Origin: Lachnospiraceae bacterium
GTDB lineage: Bacteria > Bacillota_A > Clostridia > Lachnospirales > Lachnospiraceae
DNA: 5,098 bases
Assembly: GCA_024690425.1 (NCBI GenBank)
Contig: JAILCT010000059.1
Coordinates: forward strand, 1-5,098
Direction: 5' to 3'
Shown: piece after piece, positions 1-5,098 of the stretch
Position numbering within the stretch: position 1 is the first letter of the stretch
Layout: each line of letters starts with the position of its first letter
Program-made: the position numbers and the translations under genes
Notes under the pieces: generated by a model
What the model saw: the letters and a program-made list of their open reading frames with translations, nothing else
What the model was told of the DNA's origin: nothing
The model's database searches: none

Positions 1-299
1 CCTGCATCAGCCTCGGCAGCCATCATGGCAAATACATCATCAACACCGTTCTGCTTGGCATCTGAAAAGGCCGCCATGATACGCGCCACCTCATCATCAA
101 GCGCAGAACCGGTAAGATGTCCGTCGGATGAATCCCCGAGAGTCTCTCCTTCACCTGTATCGGCCACAGGTTCCGGGGCAGGTGCCTCCTGCACGACTGC
201 AGGCTCCTCACCGGTCACATCCTCTGATTCGGCAGTCTGGTAGAGCTTTCTTGCATCATATTCATACCATTTGATTATCGGTTTATGACGATCGTACAA
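1..299 (-). CDS. Acidic hypothetical protein, N-terminal part, TTG start, truncated by window edge
   Basis: An uninterrupted minus-strand frame of 99 codons runs from a TTG at 299-297 off the left edge. An in-frame TAA about ten codons upstream, with no ATG or GTG between, leaves TTG as the best start. An AGAAAGG ribosome binding site at 313-307 lies 7 nt before it, which is ideal spacing. The nearby ATG (304-302) is only 2 nt from that site and opens a 9-codon frame. The visible protein starts with a basic/aromatic stretch (about residues 1-20, KPIIKWYEYDARKLY), continues as a low-complexity linker rich in Glu, Pro, Ala and Asp (about 22-66), and ends in a likely amphipathic helix (about 67-99, DDEVARIMAAF). 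I see no signal peptide, membrane segment or known motif. The function is unknown. It is transcribed divergently from thrH. The frame is well supported by codon content; the exact start is less sure. Confidence 0.6.
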   Translation of the reverse strand, partial: MYDRHKPIIKWYEYDARKLYQTAESEDVTGEEPAVVQEAPAPEPVADTGEGETLGDSSDGHLTGSALDDEVARIMAAFSDAKQNGVDDVFAMMAAEADA

Positions 300-331
300 T
301 TCATTGCCTTTCTGTGCTCCCCGTATTTAAT

Positions 332-340
332 ATTTTACCA
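332..340 (-). promoter_or_regulatory. Putative extended -10 promoter for the left-hand acidic protein gene
   Basis: On the minus strand, TGG-TAAAAT (340-332) matches an extended -10 element. It would start transcription near 325, about 25 nt before the TTG codon. The hexamer 17 nt upstream (TAGCAT, 360-355) is a poor -35, so the call rests on the extended -10 and its position. It occupies the same bases as the proposed -35 of the divergent thrH promoter. Confidence 0.4.
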
Positions 341-364
341 CAAACGGTTGTTTTATGCTATACT
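335..364 (+). promoter_or_regulatory. Promoter of thrH
   Basis: TTACCA (335-340, 4 of 6 matches to the sigma-70/sigma-A -35), an 18-nt spacer, then TATACT (359-364) preceded by TG at 356-357, giving an extended -10. Transcription would begin near 371, leaving a leader of about 37 nt before the ATG at 408. That leader is too short for a riboswitch or T-box, so no leader-based control is visible. Confidence 0.6.
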
Positions 365-407
365 GTACAAGGCAACAAGCCAAAACACAGCTAATGAGGA
401 GAATATT

Positions 408-1010
408 ATGGAAGTAGTATGTTTGGATATGGAAGGCGTTCTCGTACCCGAGATATGGATAGCATTCGCGGATGCCGTAGGAATACCGGATCTTAGAAGG
501 ACTACCAGGGACGAACCCGATTACGATAAGCTTATGAAGTTTCGGATAAACATCCTTAACGAGCACGGTCTCGGTCTTAAGAAGATACAGGATACGATCG
601 CCACTATCGAACCCTTTATGGGCGCCAAAGAGTTCCTTGATGAATTAAGAAGCTTAACCCAGGTCATCATCTTAAGCGATACCTTTACCCAGTTTGCCGG
701 GCCTCTCATGAAGAAGCTCGGAATGCCGACGATATTCTGTAATACCCTTGAGGTTGCGAATGACGGCAGTATAACCGGATATAAGATGCGGTGTGAGAAC
801 AGCAAGCTCACGACAGTCAAGGCTCTTCAGTCAATGGGATTTGATACCATAGCATCAGGTGATTCATTTAACGATCTGGGTATGATACAGGCCAGTAAGG
901 CAGGCTTCCTCTTCAGGACAACCGGGCAGATACGCAAGGACTACCCGCAGTATCCTGCTTTTGAGGAATACAGCGAATTACTCACTGCGATAAAGGAACA
1001 GTTATCCTAA
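408..1010 (+). CDS. thrH: Bifunctional phosphoserine phosphatase / homoserine phosphotransferase
   Basis: A 200-residue HAD-superfamily enzyme. The Pseudomonas ThrH family hydrolyses phosphoserine to serine and can move its phosphate to homoserine; it is cytosolic and Mg-dependent. The N-terminus MEVVCLDMEGVLVPEIWIAF is nearly the same as I recall for Pseudomonas ThrH. HAD motifs are all present: motif I D7-M-E9-G (the second acid is Glu, as in ThrH, not the usual Asp), motif II S90 in ILSDT, motif III K133, motif IV G151-D-S-x-x-D156. Length fits the family (about 205). The start at 408 is chosen because GAGGAG (396-401) sits 6 nt upstream and family homology begins there. The frame stays open back to 285, but those 41 codons would include the promoter. 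The gene stands alone and its last 4 bases overlap the convergent ABC gene. It may supply serine and/or phosphohomoserine for threonine; which activity dominates here cannot be read from sequence. Confidence 0.93.
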   Translation: MEVVCLDMEGVLVPEIWIAFADAVGIPDLRRTTRDEPDYDKLMKFRINILNEHGLGLKKIQDTIATIEPFMGAKEFLDELRSLTQVIILSDTFTQFAGPLMKKLGMPTIFCNTLEVANDGSITGYKMRCENSKLTTVKALQSMGFDTIASGDSFNDLGMIQASKAGFLFRTTGQIRKDYPQYPAFEEYSELLTAIKEQLS

Positions 1011-2347
1011 GAAAATGGGGATATTATCCCCCAATCAAGCAAAGCGGCTTCATCGGCATCGTGGGAATTCATTATAAGCGTTCTCCCTTTAAGATGCTTA
1101 AGTATATATGAAGCTGCTTTCTTTTTGCTCTCTTCATCAAGACCTGTAAAGGGTTCGTCAAGAAGAAGGATATTGAAGGGATGGTTCATGGCCCTTTCTA
1201 TGGAAACAAGACGCTTCATACCCCCGCTGCAGGAAGAGACCGGTGTAGAACCGGAGATCAGTTCACCGGCCAGGGAGGTTGAAAACGCTTCCCCCGCTCC
1301 CAGTCTTATATTCTGTTCGACAGTAAGATAGGGAATAAGCCTGTCTTCCTGAAAAACAGCGCTTACACTTCCGGCCTGCGGCCTTATAAGTCCCCTTTCA
1401 TCATCGGTTTCCAGACCCATAATGATCCTGAACATTGTTGTCTTGCCCGACCCGGAAGGCTCCATGATACAGTATCTGCCCCCCTCTTCAAGCTTAAGGG
1501 ACACATCCGATAACACCTTCCTGTCACCGAAGCTCTTATTGAACCTGTATTCTGTGGTTACGCTCCCGAAGGCGGGTGATTTTGCATGAGTCGGATGAGG
1601 CATAAGCCTATTGAGCCTGACCTCCAGAACATTATAAATAAGCCACATAATGACCTTCTCACTCAGCACAGACAGGATTATGAGAGTAAGGGTCCAAGCA
1701 AGCAGATCAGCCGTTTCAAGATATATCTTTGCCATATATATCCTGTTTCCTATGGAAGGCTCAGGTACACCGATCACCTCCGCAGCAACTCCGGATTTAA
1801 AGCACATACCAAGTGTCACCTTAATGGTGGGCTTTAGAAAATCAATAAGAGGCCTACGGTATATGAACATCAGTCTGTTATATAAAGATATGTTAAAAAC
1901 ATCCGCCATCTCCAGAAGGTCCCGATCCGCTGCATCAAGTCCCGCAAGAGTATTCACATAGATATTGGGAAAGCTCACGAGAAAAGTCACATAAAGAGCC
2001 AGATAAGCCGGTCCCGTCCATATAAGAAACAGCACAACAAAGGATACAACGGGAATCGCCTTCAAAACCGAAATAAGCGGAGCCAGAAAATCCCTGACCG
2101 TCTGCCTGAAGTGAGATACACCGGCAAGAAACATACCCAGTATCAGGCCGGATAAGAATCCCAGGAGTATCCTCATCAGAGAAGCAAAAAGAGTTGCAGC
2201 AAAATCAGGCCTTAGAATGTTTTTAAAGAAAGCAAAAATGACCTGCACAGGGCCTGCCAGCAGTATCTTATTATGAATAAGAACTGCCAGCAGCTGCCAC
2301 AATGCAAGCCATATTAAGACATTGATCACATATCTCTTATGCTTCAT
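1007..2347 (-). CDS. ABC importer permease fused to ATP-binding domain (SsuC/TauC-like + SsuB-like)
   Basis: A 446-residue inner-membrane protein that joins two subunits normally made separately. Residues 1-245 are a binding-protein-dependent permease of the sulfonate/taurine/nitrate type, with about six hydrophobic segments (near 6-24, 56-78, 88-110, 115-133, 173-194, 215-241) and an EAA-like cytoplasmic loop (about 141-172). Residues 262-446 are an ABC ATPase: Walker A EPSGSGKTT (296-304, first Gly replaced by Glu), Q-loop Q333, signature CSGGM (373-377), Walker B ILLLDE (393-398), D-loop GLD (402-404), H-loop H429. At about 185 residues this domain is shorter than usual SsuB-type subunits (about 240-250). 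No stop or well-placed ribosome site occurs at the junction; M249 (1603-1601) has GGAGG 17 nt away, too far. It lies 30 nt downstream of the SBP gene, with only a weak, distant GAGG before its ATG, so it is probably translated less than the SBP. The substrate is unknown. Confidence 0.88.
   Translation of the reverse strand: MKHKRYVINVLIWLALWQLLAVLIHNKILLAGPVQVIFAFFKNILRPDFAATLFASLMRILLGFLSGLILGMFLAGVSHFRQTVRDFLAPLISVLKAIPVVSFVVLFLIWTGPAYLALYVTFLVSFPNIYVNTLAGLDAADRDLLEMADVFNISLYNRLMFIYRRPLIDFLKPTIKVTLGMCFKSGVAAEVIGVPEPSIGNRIYMAKIYLETADLLAWTLTLIILSVLSEKVIMWLIYNVLEVRLNRLMPHPTHAKSPAFGSVTTEYRFNKSFGDRKVLSDVSLKLEEGGRYCIMEPSGSGKTTMFRIIMGLETDDERGLIRPQAGSVSAVFQEDRLIPYLTVEQNIRLGAGEAFSTSLAGELISGSTPVSSCSGGMKRLVSIERAMNHPFNILLLDEPFTGLDEESKKKAASYILKHLKGRTLIMNSHDADEAALLDWGIISPFS
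1017..1031 (-). terminator. Possible short intrinsic terminator at the end of the ABC operon
   Basis: GGGGATA/TATCCCC form a perfect inverted repeat (1017-1023 with 1025-1031). With a realistic loop this gives a stem of about 5-6 bp. Read on the minus strand it is followed by ATTTTCTT, a short U-rich tract, so it may end the ABC transcript although it lies inside its last codons. On the plus strand no U-run follows, so it would end thrH transcription only weakly. The stem is short, hence the modest confidence. Confidence 0.35.
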
Positions 2348-2377
2348 ATCCGGTACGCACTGTCCTCACAACATGTA

Positions 2378-3349
2378 TCAGGGTAAGAAGTAGAAATCAT
2401 CTCCCGGGAGGGAACCGCCCACCATCGCAGGATCCTGTCCCGCAAGGACCGCAAGGTATCCCGACAGGGTATTCTTCATCTCGCTGCCGCTTATGCACAC
2501 AAGGTTGCATCCGGGTATAGCCTTCGCGGCAACGGGAGCCTTCTCAACAATACCTGCTGCCGCAACCAGTTCACCTGCTTCGGCCGCATTGGCGTTCACA
2601 TAGTCAACACTTGCTCCGTGCTGCTTGATGAACTCGGTTACTGCATCCTTATGTTCCTTAAGAAAGTCGTTTCTTACAAGGGTCACGCCTGTCACAAGAC
2701 GTGAACCGTCATCCGAAGCCTCATCCCACAGGGCCGACAGATCGAGCACCGGGCTTAAGCTCTCATTCTGTATGCAAGCTGCCGTTACAAAGGGCTGGGG
2801 AAGGATCCCTACAGTATCCTCTCCCGATGCAAGATATGCAACAACTTCGGTCGCTTCTGACTTAAATTCTACATTGACCTTATCGGTCAGTCCAGCTTTA
2901 TCAAGCAGATAGCTGAATGCATACTCGGGTGTTGCACCCTTACCCGTCATGCACACGGTCCTTCCCTCAAGGTCTGCAAGGGACTTGATCGATGTGTCCG
3001 CGCTCACAAGATACAGGACACCCAGCGTATTGATATCGATCACACTCACTCCGCCTTCGGTCTTATTGTAAAGGACTGATGCCATGTTGGCAGGTACCAG
3101 GGCTATATCGGCATTCCCCGCGATGACTTCCTTAAGGACTTCATCCGGCTGGGTGTACATGGTAACTTCGTATTTATCAGGGGTATTACCCTTATCCGAA
3201 TCATCCATGAGCTTGACAAGCCCCATCGTTGTGGGTCCCTTAAGCGCAGCCACGTTTACAGATACAGCTTCCTTCTTACCGCAGCCTGCAAGGACAGACG
3301 ATGCGATAAGCGCAAGGCCGAAAAGGCCTCCCAATATTCTTTTTTTCAT
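2378..3349 (-). CDS. ABC transporter substrate-binding lipoprotein (NMT1/SsuA-like)
   Basis: A 323-residue extracellular lipoprotein that should capture a small solute and deliver it to the downstream permease-ATPase. The signal peptide has a basic start (MKKR), a hydrophobic core and a lipobox L20-A-G-C23, so lipidation at C23 is expected. The mature part has the two-lobe layout of NMT1/SsuA/ThiY-type proteins: the opening strand VNVAALKGPT (31-40), GNADIALVPANMASVLYN (78-95), and the segment SLADLEGRTVCMTGKGATPEYAF (about 123-145), where the Gly/Ala-rich turn usually contacts ligand. The ALKGPTxMG opening is, from memory, typical of a large clostridial subgroup whose ligand is unknown; I do not assign sulfonate, nitrate or thiamine precursor. 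The ATG is firm: GGAGG (3361-3357) with a 7-nt spacer. It is first gene of the two-gene operon, read from the promoter at 3443-3471. Confidence 0.9.
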   Translation of the reverse strand: MKKRILGGLFGLALIASSVLAGCGKKEAVSVNVAALKGPTTMGLVKLMDDSDKGNTPDKYEVTMYTQPDEVLKEVIAGNADIALVPANMASVLYNKTEGGVSVIDINTLGVLYLVSADTSIKSLADLEGRTVCMTGKGATPEYAFSYLLDKAGLTDKVNVEFKSEATEVVAYLASGEDTVGILPQPFVTAACIQNESLSPVLDLSALWDEASDDGSRLVTGVTLVRNDFLKEHKDAVTEFIKQHGASVDYVNANAAEAGELVAAAGIVEKAPVAAKAIPGCNLVCISGSEMKNTLSGYLAVLAGQDPAMVGGSLPGDDFYFLP

Positions 3350-3370
3350 AATATATCCTCCATCTCTTTA

Positions 3371-3426
3371 TTTATTTTCATTCATATATTCAATTATATA
3401 TTCATATATTTATTTATTCATATATT
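3371..3426 (-). repeat. Three AATATATGAA repeats in the leader of the ABC operon
   Basis: The plus-strand decamer TTCATATATT occurs exactly at 3381-3390, 3401-3410 and 3417-3426 (offsets 20 and 16), within DNA that is almost only A and T. In the minus-strand transcript each copy reads AATATATGAA and carries an ATG that opens a tiny frame: 421-style numbering aside, ATG at 3421, 3405 and 3385, closed by TAA after 3, 3 and 5 codons. None has a clear Shine-Dalgarno sequence. The whole tract lies between the proposed start of transcription and the SBP ribosome site. It may be only low-complexity sequence, or a translation enhancer or mRNA-stability element. Confidence 0.6.
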
Positions 3427-3442
3427 TTCCCGATCATCTTGA

Positions 3443-3471
3443 AGTATACACCCCTGTTAATTTCTTCACAA
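3443..3471 (-). promoter_or_regulatory. Promoter of the ABC importer operon
   Basis: On the minus strand TTGTGA (3471-3466, 4 of 6 matches to TTGACA), a 17-nt spacer and TATACT (3448-3443, 5 of 6 matches to TATAAT). Transcription would start near 3436, giving an AT-rich leader of about 85 nt before the SBP start codon. I found no recognisable riboswitch fold or clear operator palindrome in that leader. Confidence 0.6.
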
Positions 3472-3521
3472 GAGTTTTTGGCTGTATGCAGCTATAGGTT
3501 TTTTCTTTTACTGTATTTATA

Positions 3522-3530
3522 TGGTATAAT
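3522..3530 (+). promoter_or_regulatory. Extended -10 promoter of the amidase gene
   Basis: TG-G-TATAAT (3522-3530) is a perfect extended -10 element. The position expected for a -35 falls in a T-rich run (3500-3510) with no good match, which extended -10 promoters tolerate. Transcription would begin near 3537, leaving a leader of about 27 nt with the ribosome site GGGAG at 3551-3555. It is divergent from the ABC operon promoter; the two -10 elements are about 75 bp apart. Confidence 0.65.
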
Positions 3531-3563
3531 AATGAATCGAAGTTTCAGAAGGGAGATATAAAT

Positions 3564-4376
3564 ATGGATAAGACTGTTAAAAAGATCTTAAGGACCCTGC
3601 TGTGCCTTGTATTATGCACTGCATTTGTCCTTGTATTGCCGCTTGATGTGAATGCAAAAGTTAAGAAGAATACCAAAAAGGCCGGGACTGTATCAAAGAA
3701 TAAGGTCATTGTCCTTGACCCCGGGCATGATACCACCCATCTAGGCTGCCATTACGAGGGATTCGAAGAGGGGTTTGCCAACCTTGCGATCGCCCTCTAC
3801 TGCAAGCAGGAGCTCGAACGTTACAAGGGCGTAACCGTATATCTGACAAGGACTACGCTCGAATGTCCTTACGGAGCCAATCCCGATTCAACCGCCGCAT
3901 GCCTGTCAGGACGTGTCAATTACGCCATCGCCCTTAAGGCCAATGCCATCGTAAGCCTTCATAATGATTACGATCCGGATCTTGACACAACACAGTGCGG
4001 ATCGAAGATAATAGTGCCCAACCGGTTCTACCGCCCGGATGTATGCCTTACGGGAACGGGCCTTGCAAGGTCCATACTTCCCCAGCTTACCGCAACGGGC
4101 CTTACAGTTAACAACTGGAAGGAATGTCCCAACGGTACCGGGATCGTAACCCGCAATTCAGGTTCGGCCACCTATCCCGACGGAACTCCCAAGGATTATT
4201 ATGCACTTATAAACAAGGCCAAGTCAGCCGGCATCCCCGCAATCATAGTGGAGCATGCCTACTGCACCAACGAATCCGACAGGACGGGACACTTAAGCAC
4301 ACAGGACCAGCTTATGCAGCTGGGGATCGCAGATGCACGCGGAATAGCCGCTTATTACGGTCTGACCCTTAAATAG
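3564..4376 (+). CDS. Secreted zinc N-acetylmuramoyl-L-alanine amidase (Amidase_3 family)
   Basis: A 270-residue peptidoglycan hydrolase expected to cut the bond between N-acetylmuramic acid and the stem-peptide L-alanine, outside the membrane. The signal peptide is clear: basic start (KKILR), hydrophobic core (about 11-27), likely cleavage after VNA31. A short Lys-rich segment (32-47) precedes the catalytic domain (about 47-267). Zinc ligands and catalytic residues fit Amidase_3: H55 in VLDPGHD, E69 in the E-x3-NL motif, H133 in SLHND, and E230 in IIVEHAYCTN. No SPOR, SH3, LysM or other wall-binding domain is present, so it is a catalytic-domain-only enzyme. It could act in cell separation, sporulation or spore germination; the sequence does not decide. 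The ATG is supported by GGGAG (3551-3555) with an 8-nt spacer. It is monocistronic, ending inside a hairpin shared with the convergent transporter gene. Confidence 0.9.
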   Translation: MDKTVKKILRTLLCLVLCTAFVLVLPLDVNAKVKKNTKKAGTVSKNKVIVLDPGHDTTHLGCHYEGFEEGFANLAIALYCKQELERYKGVTVYLTRTTLECPYGANPDSTAACLSGRVNYAIALKANAIVSLHNDYDPDLDTTQCGSKIIVPNRFYRPDVCLTGTGLARSILPQLTATGLTVNNWKECPNGTGIVTRNSGSATYPDGTPKDYYALINKAKSAGIPAIIVEHAYCTNESDRTGHLSTQDQLMQLGIADARGIAAYYGLTLK

Positions 4377-4385
4377 GGTCAGATC
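4359..4385. terminator. Inverted repeat at the convergent amidase/sulP ends, likely bidirectional terminator
   Basis: TCTGACCC (4361-4368) and GGGTCAGA (4376-4383) are perfect 8-bp inverted repeats around a 7-nt loop. The stem can extend to 10 bp with one G-U pair and one G-C pair (4359-4360 with 4384-4385). It includes both stop codons: TAG of the amidase (4374-4376) and TGA of the transporter (4381-4379). No U-run follows on either strand, so it is not a classic intrinsic terminator. It may instead stabilise both mRNA ends or block read-through together with Rho. Confidence 0.5.
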
Positions 4386-5098
4386 AGCGTTTCTGCATAT
4401 TCAAGCGCCTGTACTATATTCTCCCTGAAGTTATCCCTTCCGGCAAAATCAACAAAACCGGCTTTCTCGAATGCTTCCATTGGCTGTTCGTTAACATGCG
4501 AGAACACGACCGTGATCTTATCCTTGCGGGCTTCCTCAACCAGTTCGCGAAGCTTCCTCATGGCAGTCACATCCACTGCCGGAACACTCCTCATCCTTAT
4601 CACCAACACCCTGGTATATTTTTTCGAATTGATCTTAAGAAGGCTGTCGGCCGCCGCGAAGAACATGGGGCCGCTTATCTCATATACGCGTATCTCCCTG
4701 GGGATAGAGAGAAGCTTCTCGGCTTCACCTTCCGTCACTTCAGGTTCTTCTATATATTTCCAGCCCTTTACATCCGCCGTATCCGACATCCTCTTCATAA
4801 ACAGCAAGGCCGCGAGCACGATACCGTACTCTATGGCGACCACAAGGTCGAAGAACACGGTGAGAAGGAAGGTGAGCACAAGCACCGCTATATCACTCTT
4901 GGGCGCTGTCTTGCACAGGTTTAAGAAAGATGACCAGTCCGCCATGTTCGCCGCAACGATAAGGAGTACCGCAGCAAGTGTGGTAAGCGGGATCATCGAT
5001 GCAAGAGGCATCATGACTACAAGGATTATGCCAAGGGTTATGCAGTGGACGACACCGGCTACAGGAGTACGGCCCCCGTTCCTTACATTGGCTGCCGT
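4379..5098 (-). CDS. SulP-family anion transporter with STAS domain, C-terminal part
   Basis: The last 239 residues of a SulP (SLC26-type) membrane transporter; the 5' end lies beyond the right edge, so the ATG-ATG at 5014-5009 is internal. The first visible residues, ANVRNGGRTPVAGVVH, are a hallmark SulP segment. Hydrophobic segments follow (about fragment residues 17-50 and 70-100, ending FFDLVVAIEYGIVLAALLFM). After a short linker comes a cytoplasmic STAS domain (about 133-239), with strand VLVIRMRSVPAVDVTAM (164-180), where the D-x-T turn corresponds to the nucleotide-binding/phospho-site loop of anti-sigma antagonists. Family substrates include sulfate, bicarbonate and C4-dicarboxylates (DauA); the visible part does not tell which. 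STAS domains regulate transport and mediate partner contacts. It is convergent with the amidase gene, with 2 bases between stop codons. Confidence 0.93.
   Translation of the reverse strand, partial: TAANVRNGGRTPVAGVVHCITLGIILVVMMPLASMIPLTTLAAVLLIVAANMADWSSFLNLCKTAPKSDIAVLVLTFLLTVFFDLVVAIEYGIVLAALLFMKRMSDTADVKGWKYIEEPEVTEGEAEKLLSIPREIRVYEISGPMFFAAADSLLKINSKKYTRVLVIRMRSVPAVDVTAMRKLRELVEEARKDKITVVFSHVNEQPMEAFEKAGFVDFAGRDNFRENIVQALEYAETLI

Noticed and set aside
25..243. Plus-strand 72-codon Ser/Ala/Pro-rich frame
   Set aside because: It is antisense to the minus-strand acidic frame; composition is what the complement of that coding sequence gives, with no ribosome site.
285..407. N-terminal extension of ThrH from an upstream ATG at 285
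   Set aside because: The extension would cover the promoter and leader, has no ribosome site of note, and family similarity begins exactly at the ATG at 408, which has GAGGAG 6 nt upstream.
1601..1603. Internal ATG (M249) as the start of a separate ATPase gene
   Set aside because: Its GGAGG is 17 nt away and AGG only 3 nt away, and the permease frame continues through without a stop; a fusion is simpler.
1586..1961. Two overlapping plus-strand frames within the ABC permease-ATPase gene
   Set aside because: Antisense shadows of a clearly recognisable gene, with no ribosome site or recognisable motif.
3084..3497. Plus-strand 137-codon frame crossing the SBP start into the intergenic region
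   Set aside because: Mostly antisense to the SBP signal peptide region and then translation of AT-rich promoter DNA; the hydrophobic Tyr/Ile/Phe run is a composition artefact.
3476..3510. Terminator-like GCTG/CAGC mini-hairpin followed by a T-run on the plus strand
   Set aside because: The stem is only 4 bp, there is no plus-strand gene upstream for it to end, and the T-run lies in the -35 region of the amidase promoter.
3350..3563. Riboswitch or operator in the divergent ABC/amidase intergenic region
   Set aside because: The region is AT-rich and low in complexity; I could not find paired stems, a conserved aptamer core or a convincing dyad beyond the promoters.
4496..4924. Plus-strand 142-codon frame opposite the SulP/STAS gene
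   Set aside because: His/Arg-rich shadow of a strongly conserved gene on the other strand.

Overview
The window looks like ordinary chromosome from a Gram-positive anaerobe of the Clostridia, most likely Lachnospiraceae. The pointers are strong GGAGG-type ribosome binding sites, AT-rich intergenic DNA with extended -10 promoters around moderately GC-rich genes, a lipoprotein ABC importer of the kind common in Clostridia, and a secreted Amidase_3 enzyme. This placement is an inference; there is no rRNA or other phylogenetic marker. I see no tRNA, rRNA, CRISPR array, insertion sequence, phage gene or attachment site.

Layout, left to right. (1) 1-299, minus strand: the start of an acidic protein of unknown function, apparently initiated at TTG and running off the left edge. 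(2) About 300-407: a short divergent promoter region. (3) 408-1010, plus: thrH, a HAD-family phosphoserine phosphatase/homoserine phosphotransferase. (4) 1007-3349, minus: a two-gene ABC importer operon, with a lipoprotein substrate-binding protein first, then one polypeptide that joins an SsuC/TauC-like permease to an ATP-binding cassette. (5) 3350-3563: an AT-rich divergent promoter region with a repeat-rich leader for the importer operon. (6) 3564-4376, plus: a secreted zinc N-acetylmuramoyl-L-alanine amidase. (7) 4379-5098, minus: the C-terminal part of a SulP-family anion transporter with its STAS domain, cut by the right edge.

The gene order alternates: two divergent promoter regions and two very tight convergent ends. 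thrH and the ABC gene overlap by 4 bases. The amidase and sulP stop codons are 2 bases apart, inside a perfect inverted repeat. Beyond the SBP and permease-ATPase pair, the genes do not form an obvious pathway: serine/threonine metabolism, solute import, wall remodelling and anion transport sit side by side.

The most unusual element is the permease-ATPase fusion, whose ATPase domain is short and has substitutions at normally conserved positions (first Walker A glycine to Glu, and a non-standard signature region). With the SBP it would form a minimal importer, probably a homodimer of a single membrane subunit, or else a system losing activity. I did not find a clearly new multi-gene system.
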